Positions 51,971 through 63,150 of a stretch of DNA of 64,000 nt are shown in pieces. Below the pieces are notes generated by a model. That model was given only the letters and a program-made list of their open reading frames with translations. It searched no databases and had not been told where the DNA came from. Position 1 is the first letter of the stretch; the number at the start of each line of letters is the position of its first letter. The stretch comes from Triglochin maritima (lineage: Eukaryota > Streptophyta > Magnoliopsida > Alismatales > Juncaginaceae), in the NCBI GenBank assembly GCA_963682175.1, contig OY821782.1, forward strand, positions 30,897,741 to 30,961,740, given 5' to 3'. Both the position numbers and the translations under genes were made by a program.

Positions 51971-53201
51971 CCAAGCAAGCATTTGGAATATTGGGTTCCA
52001 AGTAATAGTCACGACAATTCGACGTGAAGGAATTAAAATTCAAGTTGACTGATAGATTGAACCAGCTAATAATAAAAAACATACGGCTTGTTTCTCACTG
52101 TAATCCTGAATGTATGAGTCCAAACGATTGAAATTAAATACTTTTCATGAATTATTAAGTTAGCAACAACAAGTGATGGAAAAGTTTCAACTTTTAATGC
52201 GTCAAAACAACTTAATAATTATATTTATTACAAAATATTTTCAACACCAGAAACAAATTGAAAAGAATAAATAAAAAATGCATCATTACTTTTACAATCT
52301 CATAAATATATAACAAAATTCTTCAACAAAAAAAACTACCTAATAGATAACAGTTCACTTCCGATTCTTTTCATTTTTTTACAAAATTTGTTAAATTTAT
52401 TTAATCATACATGATTAGTATAAACGACTAATATAAAATATTGATTCGGTTCAATTATGAAATTCTTTTTCATTTTTACGCTACTTGTCGACAAACAAAC
52501 AATCTCACAAACACCACTATTCTAAACTATAAAATAACTTTTAAACTCAATTATAAAATCATTTTTTTCAACTACTCTCTCAGATGTATAGCATAATATT
52601 AAAATATAGTTTGACCAAGATTGTACATGTATAATGGTCAACTTTTACAGATGATATTTTGTTACGTGAATCACAGTTAAGTCATTTCATTTTTTTTATT
52701 CAAGTAGATCAAAGTTGCATTCATGAACAACATATTTTGACAAAAATAATGAAACTATCACAAGAACACAAAATCATTTTGTGAGTTTTTTAAAGGAATA
52801 AATTGGATCAAAAGTTGGAATTAATATGGTACAAAATAGAAAGAAGTATAATATATAAATTTCTGAATTTTTTATTATGTTTTACTTAACAAAACTTGAA
52901 ATTAAACTTCAACAGAATTGAAAAAAGATCTTATTTGGGTTAAATCTTTTTTCCAGTAGTTGAACTATCAAAATTATTTCAGTAGTTGAATTAATATGGA
53001 GACCCATGCGTTGTCCAGTAGGCGGTACCAACGTTGCCTTTTTTGGCTTAGGAAAAGCAAGCATTGAAAGCTTTTTTTTACCTCAACGCCTTGATGTATT
53101 GATCCTATATATTATATATCTAAATGTATCCTTCCTACACACAATCGCACCATTCCATGCTCACTTCTCCCCCTCTATATCGAAAATACTTAATTAAGCT
53201 A
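51971..53201. other. AT-rich intergenic DNA
   Basis: 1.2 kb of very AT-rich sequence with short low-quality frames. No domain, RNA or terminus was recognised. Confidence 0.5.
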
Positions 53202-53206
53202 CATTT

Positions 53207-53430
53207 TGTTATAAAATAAATATTCATAGAACAAAGAAGATAAAGATTTGGGAGAGAACATTTGTAGTATTTCATCATCACCAAAGTATTACAATGGTCT
53301 TCTATTTATAGGCTATAGGCTAAAGGAGGCAAATGAAATGGTGTATGTTAGAAGAGTTTACAAATGAGAATGTGAGAGACTGATGAAGTTATGGGAGGAG
53401 AATGTGAAACATCCATAATGTTTCACAACA
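53207..53430 (-). repeat. 3' LTR of the old Copia element
   Basis: The minus strand runs TGTTGTGAAACATTATGG...TTATAACA. TATAAATA (53303-53310) lies in the context ggtcttctatttataggc. A 7-bp duplication (ggctata) distinguishes it from the other LTR. Confidence 0.85.
53303..53310 (-). promoter_or_regulatory. LTR TATA box
   Basis: The minus strand reads TATAAATA. The same box is at 60663-60670 in the 5' LTR. Confidence 0.6.
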
Positions 53431-53459
53431 ACTCCCTCTTGCATCTTCACCTTTATACG

Positions 53460-53990
53460 CTAGGGATCCTGCCTCGTTAAAAACCTTACCAAGAAAAATC
53501 CGATGGGATAAAAACTTGATGAAGGAAAAAAGAGTGCAGCACGTATGATGCTCCCCCTCACTTCAACATGTATTCTTCAAACGACAAACACCAAATTTGA
53601 AGACAAGCTTCTTAAAGACTTTGGTGGGCAATGACTTTGTAAATAAATCCGCCAAATTCTTGCTTGATTGAATCTGATCAGTTGTCACTTGATTGGTCTG
53701 CCTCATTAAAAACCTTACCAAGTAAAACCCCTTGGGGCAAAAACTTGGTGAAAGAAAAAAGAGTGCACCGATAATTCTCCCCCCCAATTCAACATACATT
53801 TATAACAATCTCTTAGTTAATATGTGTTATGTTTATGTCCCGTTAAAAATCTTGCTACAAAACCCTGTGAGAAAAAGTAGCTAAGGAAAAGAGTGCATAA
53901 TATACGCTAACAAAATTGCACATGTTGCCTCGTTAAAAACCTTTAACCAATAAAACCTTTTAGAAAAAAATTTGGAAAATGGGAAAAGAG
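53460..53990 (-). repeat. Four degenerate copies of a hairpin-forming unit near the 3' LTR
   Basis: Copies start near 53466, 53698, 53833 and 53928. Each reads tgcctcgttaaaaacctta.ca on the plus strand, then aaaaccc..tggg..aaaaactt and ggaaaa.agagtgca. Within a copy, accaag...cttggt and cccctt..gggg are self-complementary. The RNase H tail lies between the first two copies, so the 3' end of the element has been reduplicated. Confidence 0.75.
53563..53697 (-). pseudogene. Copia RNase H C-terminal remnant
   Basis: The frame ends QIQSSKNLADLFTKSLPTKVFKKLVFKFGVCRLKNTC, the highly conserved end of Copia RNase H, where the NLADLFTKxLP motif is diagnostic. Sequence N-terminal to it in the same frame is hairpin-repeat sequence, not protein. 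A further relic (YMSDPHQLLSQ, about 54430-54465, minus) resembles the SDPH box of the same domain. Confidence 0.75.
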
Positions 53991-55614
53991 TGCAACTACA
54001 AGCCTTCCGGGCTTTATCCTTCAGGGATATCCGTCCTTCACGGACGATAAATACCAATCCGCTCCCCGTGATTCATAGTTTACCAAACTTACGACTATAT
54101 TTTACAAAGTTCTTAAACACAAAATTGCATGATGATTCAATAAACAAATATATGATAGTTTAATGGATTTAATGGATATTTACTATATTTTACTTAGATA
54201 ATAAGATTGTGAAATATGTTTGCATAATTTTTATCAAATAATATGCTGGGAGTAACACAGATTGTGGTAACTTTTGCAAAATGTGAATATGTTACCTCAA
54301 AAGATATTACTTGTGGACAATTTAAAGATGTCTCATAATTATATTGATGTCATAGCGATATGAGACTGTGAGAATCAATAACGGATTCACCAACTTGCAT
54401 AAAGTTGTAATGACTCCACGTAATGACACCAAATTTTTGTGATAGTAATTGATGTGGATCAGACATATAAGAAACATTGCTAATGTAATTCTTTATCGCA
54501 AGACTAGAAATTGGTAGATCCTTGAATGTCATCTAAATATTTTCAGATAAACATAATGCTTAGATAAAACATTTACTGTGAACCTTATTAGGTTTCAAGT
54601 TATAAGAAAATGTTCATGACGTTTTGATAAGGAACTTCAAGTCCTATTACAATTGGATCTTTGTTGATATACAATAGATGTCATTTGTTAGTGTCCTTTC
54701 AATGTGATCATTAAGTAGAATATTGTTTTTCTACAATATTCACTTTCTACAATTGAATCATTGTACCAATTCTCTTCCAGAGAATGTTCGAACTTCAGGT
54801 CGAAAAATAATTGGGTTTTCTCTAGTCATTTATTTCAAAAATCCGTCCATTAAATATTTCATGAGTTTTCAAAAACTTTACTGGAGGTTCTACGACATCA
54901 AACATGTTATAAATATAATAAATAAAAGTAAATTTTGTTATTGGATGAAACATATTGATGACTAAGATCAACTTCGTATCATTCTTCATGATGACTTTGA
55001 TTGAAGATGTTATATGCACACTCTTACTTGTTTCTTCATATAGTCATTTTTTCAAAATTTGTATAGTGCATCTTTTGATTCTTGTCATCATATAATATAT
55101 TTTGTCATATTAATCCTTCAGGGACTCTCATATAAGTATCAATATTAAGTGACTTATAAAACTTTAAAGTCACAACATATCTTATATGGATATCATATTG
55201 ATCATGTAACAAAACGTATTATCAATATTACGAGAGAATGAGTAACATCACAATGGATGTTGGGTCCCGCGAATACCCTTATATAACTTCTCGCTTCATA
55301 ATGTAGCACATTGTCATTGTGATTTCTATTTGTATCCTTCAGGGATATAATTTCGGAAATCAAGACTACAGGTCCAAATAATATATTTATTCAGCGAGTT
55401 TATTCTACATTGTTCTCCTTCTTTTATTTATATCAAATACGAATGCTTCTGGCATTCTTATAATATCATAAGTTTTGGATCCAATTCTTCTCTTGATATA
55501 GCATGCTATTAAGAAGGCAAATGAATTGCCGACGATAATTTTAGTAATTATTTAATATCTCTCATATCAACACATATAGTTGATTGCAAGTTTTACGTCA
55601 ATAATAATCAAATC

Positions 55615-57192
55615 CTCATTGATTGATACTTTTTAATTAACCGCAAGTACACGGCCGCGTTGAAGCGTTGACAAATACGGGTCGATCCACAGGGAGGTGT
55701 GTCGACTTTAGTTTGTTTGAAGGCGAGTGGGAAAGAAAGGAGAGAAATGAGTTACTATCTAAACTACACTACAATGCGAAAAGAAATGGGAAATACGCAA
55801 TAAAACTAAACCCCATATGGGGGTAGAGAAAGAATATGAATATAAAGATATGTGTATGTGTGTGAGTTCAATTATGCTCATCACAACATGTAGTGCATGA
55901 AAATCATAAAATTAAATATAACTTTGCATCCACATGAATTAAGATAACACAATATCATTAAAACATACAAGACAATAATTGGAATGAAGCTAAATGAACT
56001 CATGTATAAAGACTAGACCCTACTATGCCTCCACATGAAATAAGATAACACAGTATCATTAAAACATACAAGACGTTAACCAAGGTAAATGCGACAAGAG
56101 TACATGCAACTACAATTCATGTTTCCAATATTAATTCCATCATTATCCTTACATCATCATTCCCCATAAAATAGGTTCACTAATCTAAGCATATGCTAAG
56201 CTTCATTCAAGAGCATTAACATATCAAAGACAAGAGTCAAATCCCATTAGATGGCTATGGAAATCATATAAAACTCAAAGGATTAAGATAACACACACCT
56301 TATACATCACATAATCATATCACATATTTCTCCACCCCCCAATTGGGATGGAACTACTCACTAATCTTTACACTACAACCTACATTAACAAAATTCAACA
56401 TTCTAATGAAAGGAAATTAAACTAAGCAAGAAAGGAATATTAAAGAAGATAATTGAAAGGAAAGTAAAACTAAAGAAGCAAGCAAGAATTAAAAGACAAG
56501 ATTAAAAGAAACTAAGAACAATTATTTTATTTACATGTCTCACATTACAAGTGGCATTCTTCTCCACATTGAGTTTTTGCTTCAAAACTTTTACTCCAAG
56601 TAGAGAGAATGCCACCAAACAATGAGTGATTACAAATAAGGAGGAAGAGTTCTATTTATAGCCATTGAAAAAGGTAATCCGGGACAATCCCCCGGTATGG
56701 GACTAAATATATACCAAAAATAGACTAAACACAACCTAATACATGACCTGCCAAAGTCTTAGCGGATCCGGACCAAAACTGATCGCCAATCAGCGATCTT
56801 GGACCGCCAATTGGCGGTCTATATTGTCTGGATCCGTCCTGGTTTTGGTGTGTGGTTGTCTGGCTTCATGTCTTCATGTTTGATGCATCCGGGTAGGTTG
56901 TTGGAGCTCCGACCCGAATAGAATTGCCAAAATACTCCCTATGATGGTGTGGAGTATTCTTGTTTGCTCATTGGTCCTTCGATCTTTCATCCGGGTCATT
57001 CCCTCTTGCATCTCAGTCCCCAAGTCTTGCAACTCAGTCCTTTTCCTTGCTTCTAGGTCTTTTTATGCATCTTCTCCTCAATCATGTTTATTCCTAAAAT
57101 TCAAACATAAAACTTGTAACGTAGCATTGTTTAGGTTCAAGATAATGGATATAAGACACAAATATATGCATGATATGATGTCAATCACTCAT
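55615..57192 (-). mobile_element. Solo LTR, Athila-like family, with CTCAT target duplication
   Basis: The LTR (55620-57187, 1568 bp) is flanked by CTCAT (55615-55619 and 57188-57192). The minus strand starts TGATTGACATCATATC and ends ...GCGGTTAATTAAAAAG.ATCA, homologous to the LTR of 29360-38802. It keeps the TATA box (56653-56660) and two dyads (56778-56822: gatcgccaatcagcgatc, gaccgccaattggcggtc). It has no interior, so it formed by LTR recombination. Confidence 0.88.
56653..56660 (-). promoter_or_regulatory. LTR TATA box
   Basis: The minus strand reads TATAAATA in ggctataaatagaactc, about 120 bp downstream of the dyads, as in the LTR at 29360. Confidence 0.65.
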
Positions 57193-59332
57193 TGTTTCCC
57201 AAAACTTTAGGATTTGACCATTCTGTATCCCCGTAATTTCTTTAATATTTTGTTTAGCAGCTGCATTTATCTTTACGGGTTTATATTCTTCAGAAATAAC
57301 ATCTTCACGAGATGCAATGAGAGTGACTAACTTTTGTTTCATTTCCACAAATAATATATGTTATGGTCCACGCTTCTTGCGTTGGTTGACAATAAAAATA
57401 TATTTTATCATATATGTGGAGATCTCGACTTTATATTATGTGGTTTATGTCTAGTAATATAAGACTTAGTCGCTCTTTTGTGATCAATAAAACGTATGAC
57501 AATTACTTGCTAGATATTGCAAGATAATGATTTTATGAACTTCAGGTTCAACCAAACTTGTACGTGTATTTTCTTTACATTCTTTAAGCTTCTAACTTCT
57601 CCCCCTAATGTCAGAAAATGTACAACATATATATGATTATTGGATTGGACAATAAAACTTAGCCCTTCAGGAGCTTTAAATCGCAGGAGGAAAATAATTT
57701 ATTCATTATTGTACAAGTAAGGTAGGGGAAGATTCATAACATAATGTATATCTACAATAAAAATTAATAAATAATATTAGTAGGTATATATACACATTAA
57801 TGTATCATGTATAAATTTTAAGACCCCATAATGATCAATATCGAGAGATATTTTAAAAACAGAGGGATTCTCATTTTATTGTGCAAATCGGTCGACAAAT
57901 TTGACCTCATTTTGGTCATGATAGAAGTCAACAAAATTATCTAAAGCTTCACAAAAACAATACCAATGATGACATCCTTAATTTATATAAGAGATGATTT
58001 TATTTAGGCACTTCTGGGCATGTTTCATCTCGTTGATGTAATCTTTATTTCATACTTCTTATTTGCACAAAAATTAGTCCACTGCTTATGCTATTGTTTT
58101 CAAGATACTTTGTAGTGTGTGCTTCCGGCACACCAAAAAATAAACAAGAAAGGTATCGTGATTTTCCAACAACTCTCATGACCTTCAATCATCGGTGATG
58201 CATAACCAAAAACAGTATTGGGTCGATAATTTGTAAAGTGATCAATAAAATATTTTTTCTTTTCTTTTACTACTAATCTCTATATATCTACGAACTTCTG
58301 GTCATAGGGTTTGATTTAGAGATCGGCGTGCATTTTTACTCCATTAGCTATTTGCACGTCATTTAGATGGTCATACGAATCCTTCAGGGATTATCATAAA
58401 ATTTCATAACCCTCTTTAAATGAATAATCTCTAAATCTTTGTTTTGTAGCATTTTATGAATATTAAGATATTCACCTTCTGGGCAAATACATATCATTTT
58501 CAATAACAATGATCACAAGATATTTGTCTTCTGGGCCAATACATATCATTTTTAATAACAATGATCACTTGTTACATGGTGATTCAAATTCCACTAAAAT
58601 GTAGCACATTGTACTATATATATACATCTATCAAGAAAGATATTATGTGCTCACGAGATGAATGCTCGTACTGGTTGTGAATGGTCATATGATGCATCAA
58701 AATTAACAAGTAATAATCACATGCTTGAACCACTTCACAAATACTCTTATAATAAACATGATACTAAGAATTCATATAACTTATATTAAGCAAGTGAATC
58801 AATACATAGTTGCATGAGATATATATATATCATTTAATTTTAGCTGCACTACTAAATATGTAACTATTTCTTTTCATGCATCATTGGATCGAGACTTCAT
58901 GAAAATTGGATCAATAACTCAATGTTTTGTCCAACCACAAAAATAGACATGAGATTAAATCATAATACTTTTAAATTCATTTTAACAAATAGGATAGCAA
59001 AAGAAAATCACAACCTCCATTTTATCTTGATTTGATGCCTTTTTTCTTCTTCTAGTCATTGATATTTTAAAAGGCAATGGGTTGCGTTCAACATTTATAA
59101 TCCATGATAAGATGTCATTCTTATCCATGATGTAAAGTATAGAGTTAAAAGTCATAACTTACAAGCATTAAAGTATAATTGGTACATGCAACTTATTATC
59201 TTTTTTTTAAAACTCATATACATGTAATGTTTATCGGTGCACACTAAAACAACTCAAAATGGAATATATTATAATGTACTTGAATCATATGATAAAAAAA
59301 AATACATATTAACAATTCCAAAAGCAACATAG

Positions 59333-59334
<2 letters not shown>

Positions 59335-59363
<29 letters not shown>
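59335..59363. repeat. (AT)n microsatellite
   Basis: An uninterrupted AT dinucleotide run of about 28 bases. Confidence 0.9.
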
Positions 59364-59368
<5 letters not shown>

Positions 59369-60566
59369 ATGGTATACATGTAGTCTCATTAATTTATTAT
59401 ATATATAAATATATACAAAATTAACATGATATATTCTATGTACCATGTGAGTAATTAATTACCTCATGTTGAAAAAATACAAATTCAAGATGTAAGTAAA
59501 ATAACCGTATACATACATATTTTGATAGTTACACCTTTTATGAATAATACAAATCAATAAAGGTCAATTGAACATTCACATTAAATCTTAAATTTAAGAA
59601 GATTTATAGAATTATGAAAACAATCATTTTCTTCCAAATAAGTCTCAAATAAATCATTATCGATGCATAAAGTAAATTTATGCATATTATATACAACACC
59701 AATACTCAAGTTAAAAGTTTAAACAACATCAGTAAGTAAAGCATGTTCTATAACCACACATGCATGTTGGTTTAAGTACGTAAATTGCTCAATATTTTTG
59801 CAAATATTACCGAATAAATACATGGATTGAATACAGATGCAAATATGTAAGGTAGTACTATAAAAAACTTCGACATGTATTAGTATATAGGGGTTATGTT
59901 GTATTGAAACATAATTTAAATTCTAATTTCATTATACTTCAACACACGGACTCATGGAATAATTATTCATGCATAAAGTAAATTTTGATATTTATGGAGC
60001 ACCCTATTTGGTACCGATGATATACAAAATTAAAAGTAACGTAAAATTATTAGGAAGATAAGTAAGAACATTATTTTGTATATCGTGATATCTAAAGGTT
60101 CCTCAATCTGAACAAATATATTAATTAAATGTTAAAATCAGATATTAATTAAATGTGTGAAGTTGGCGGTCATTATAAAAGTTGCTTTGGCACTGCCCAA
60201 TTTTTTTGGAACCCTAATATGACATAAGAAGATAACTATTGATTAAACACAAATACGATGTTCACAAAGTGCGACGGAGTGAATCATGACAAGATTTTCA
60301 TGTTTATCTCAAATATATCAACATTAACCGTAGAAGAGGAATATTGCATTATGCGTAAAAAACATAGAAGGAACTCATCTTTTCTTTGTGAGATAAATAG
60401 TTATATTGTTGCTTCCACAATATATACCATGGGTCACACCATCGAATGACGTTTTCAGAAAACATACCTTCCTTTGTGCTCCACCCAATTGATCCATGAA
60501 TCGAGAAAGAACTTTCCACGGTTATCTTCTCCAATCACTTAAGCTAGAGGTAGACTCGTGCTGACG

Positions 60567-60783
60567 TGTTATAAAATAAATACTCATGGAACAAAGAAGA
60601 TAAAGATTTGGGAGAGAACATTTGTAGTATTTCATCATCACCAAAATATTACAATGGTCTTCTATTTATAGGCTAAAGGAGGCAAATGAAAGGGTGTATG
60701 TTACAAGAGTTTACAAATGAGAATGTGAGAGGTTGATGGAGTTATGGGAGGAGAAGGTGAAGCATCCATAATGTTTCACAACA
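60567..60783 (-). repeat. 5' LTR of the old Copia element
   Basis: 217 bp, homologous to 53207-53430. TATAAATA is at 60663-60670. The minus-strand sequence after the LTR is CGTCAGCACGAGTC rather than a TGGTATCAGAG-type PBS. Confidence 0.85.
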
Positions 60784-60788
60784 CATTT

Positions 60789-61082
60789 CATATTCTCAGT
60801 TTTAGTCGTACTTAATTTAAAACCTTTTGATTGTATGTATTTCTTCACGTACAACTCTAGTTTCATATCCGCACATACTATACTCTCATCAATTAGCACC
60901 ACACTACCTAAAAAAAGACCATGTGACCTCAAATTAATGTGACGCTAATTAACAATAGCAAGGTATGTGTGTATAGGAAACTAGAGTTATGAGTAAAATA
61001 CAAGAAATTAATTGATTTTGGTCGGATACAAATAAATTACCTAAGTTGTGTTAGATATAAGATTGTGGATGAAATACTAAAG
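60789..61082. other. Intergenic DNA
   Basis: Short AT-rich segment with no recognised feature, between the old Copia element and the next LTR. Confidence 0.5.
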
Positions 61083-62937
61083 TGTAATGCCTTTAATCCG
61101 CATTCGGGACACAACAATCAAAACACAAACCATAAACAAGCGAAAAATGGACATCACGACCAATAGTCAAATCAATATCTCAATTAAAAACATAACATAA
61201 TGTCAATGTCACAGTACAATGCAGAAGGAAAATACAATAAATTCTGATTTACTACTACATGACTACTAAAAAGAGTAGAAAAACACATAACAACTGGGCT
61301 CATTGATCCAGTCCACAAGTCCTAAGCCCAAGTCTCCTCCAACCATCTATCGCGTCTCACCTGCACACACACACATATCACATCTGAGTCTTAAATCAAG
61401 ACCCTGTATGCCACCCACCCAACCCTGAAAATGGTATAGCCGTCCCTGACAACTCAAAACTAGGCAACGCCGTCCACACGGCTCACAAAACTAGACCACG
61501 TCGTCCACATAGCTCACACTGGTCTCGTGTCCTAAGGTGACCAAGCGTCCCGATGTAGCCGAGCGTGCACTTTGACCCCACCACGCATCCTACCCACAAG
61601 GCAACATTCAACCCGCTCTCACGGCAGAAATGTCACACGTCCCAAGGCGACCACGCATCCAAGTCAGGCCAAGCATGCACCTTTGACAACACCACGCATC
61701 CGACCCACAAGGCAACACCCTACTCCAACCACGCGCATGAGCCCGTGAGCAACGCTCTCTAACATCCACTTCTCATAATGCTGGTGAGCTAACCAGTCCC
61801 ACATCCGACTTCGGGAGCCGACCACACACCTGAGCCCATGAGCAACGCTCCCAAACAGTCACTCGTCACAACGTGAGTGAACCATTCCCGAACCACCACA
61901 ACACAGGGGAAAAACCTAACCTCTAGTCATACGTGTCTCTCACGTCATCTCACTACCACCCCACACCCGAGTTCGTGAGCAACACTCTCCAACGGTCACT
62001 CGTCACAACGTAGGTGGTAAAAGCAATTTACCCCTAAAAGTATGGGTCAAAAAAACCCCAACAAGATATAAAACAATAAATATAAATAAGAATATAAAAT
62101 CATATCAGCATGATAAAAAAAATTATAGCTCTAAACCCACAATCCAAGGTACAAGGGTATAAGTGTAAATCTACCAAAATTTCCGTACAAATCATAATTC
62201 TCATAAGCTCAAGGGAAAACAGTAGATTTCCCAATTAATAGAATTTCTACAAGTATATAGGGAGTCTAGGGAAAAGAGAACATTTTCTCTAAATTAAATT
62301 ATTTTTCACAATTATGGAAAGTCTAAGGTTTATTCAGCAATTAACACTATTATTCATTATTTATTCGAATACAAATAAATCTAGGGTTTTTCAAGCAATT
62401 ATTCCCATTATTAGTTAATTAAACAATTACAATTAATTTCAGAGTTTTCAAGACAATTAATCCAGTTATTCATAATTTAATCAAATACTTAAGTCTCAGG
62501 ATTATGCAATTACACAAGAATAACTTATTCCATCAATATTCCTAAAATCCATGATTTTATTTACAATTTCAAACTATTGCATTCAACTAAAAACAACTAA
62601 ACTCCATAGCACTCTCTAAATAACCCAAATTTAATTTAATCAACCAAATTCTCAATAAATCTAAAGACTTTATCCTTGATCCATCCTTATCTAACCTCAT
62701 CCCTAATTTTCAACCCCCGCCGGAGACAATTCCACCGTCCTTACCTCCCTCTCTCGACCCCTTGGAACCCAAAACCTGGAGGTAGGTGGCGTACCTCATC
62801 AGGATTCACCACCACGATGTCGCCGGAGCTTCTCGTCGCCACCGGAACGCTAACCGGAGCTCGGAGGAGGTCAGGTAGGTGGAAATTAGGTGGGTTTAGT
62901 GTTTGGGTCGTGAAGAAGAGGAAGGGAAGAGAGAGAA
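61083..62937 (-). repeat. Tekay-like Gypsy LTR, cut by a Copia insertion
   Basis: The plus strand starts tgtaatgcctttaatccgcattcgg, like the ends of the LTRs at 26754 and 46433. A minisatellite region (61430-62010) and a GC-rich leader-like part (62700-62880, cgccggagacaattcc, tcgccaccgg) follow in the same order as in the Tekay LTR. It has no GGTCGACC tract. The other LTR end is beyond 62938 and outside the window. Confidence 0.6.
61430..62010. repeat. Minisatellites of the Tekay-like LTR
   Basis: Successive pairs of imperfect units: acgccgtccacacggctcac / acgtcgtccacatagctcac; then two copies of about 110 bp around 'accacgcatcc.acccacaa'; then three copies around 'gtgagcaacgctctc..aac' with cactcgtcacaacgt. 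Confidence 0.75.
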
Positions 62938-63150
62938 TGTTGATTTTGAATAGTAGAAATTATATCTTTATTAGGGTTTTAAAGTTGTATTTATACAATT
63001 GTATACTGAGAAGATCCGTTGGGCTTTCCATATACATTACAATTATATCCTTGATTTGCTTGATTGGATGAAGCGTGATTGAGAGATTTGTCTTGATGGA
63101 ATCCATTTCTGGATTGTTCTGCAACATCTCTTTCTTTCCATATTTCAACA
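62938..63150 (-). repeat. 3' LTR of a Copia element extending past the window
   Basis: 213 bp. The minus strand runs TGTTGAAATATGG...TCAACA. The TATA box is at 62988-62995. It is directly followed (plus strand) by the complement of a polypurine tract GAGGGGGAA (63151-63165). Confidence 0.85.
62988..62995 (-). promoter_or_regulatory. LTR TATA box
   Basis: The minus strand reads TATAAATA in ttgtataaatacaac. Confidence 0.6.

Larger units (their letters stand above)
53991..60566 (-). pseudogene. Decayed interior of the old Copia element
   Basis: AT-rich sequence with many stops in all frames. Apart from the RNase H relics I cannot place integrase or reverse transcriptase. A short motif (plus strand CCTTCAGGG / CTTCTGGGC, minus coding Pro-Glu-Gly/Ala) recurs about 14 times. 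A pair of tandem copies of about 50 bp is at 58471-58568 and an (AT)n run at 59335-59363. The solo LTR 55620-57187 interrupts it. Confidence 0.5.
53202..60788 (-). mobile_element. Old Copia element with CATTT target duplication, containing a solo LTR
   Basis: LTRs at 53207-53430 (224 bp) and 60567-60783 (217 bp) are clearly homologous. CATTT flanks both outer sides (53202-53206 and 60784-60788). The minus-strand polypurine tract GCAAGAGGGAGT abuts the 3' LTR. The interior is very AT-rich and its pol is decayed almost beyond recognition. A Gypsy-type solo LTR sits inside at 55620-57187. No canonical PBS follows the 5' LTR. Confidence 0.82.

Noticed and set aside
62676..63071. 131-residue plus-strand frame with basic residues
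   Set aside because: It crosses the boundary of a Gypsy LTR and a Copia LTR inserted in it, so it cannot be a gene.
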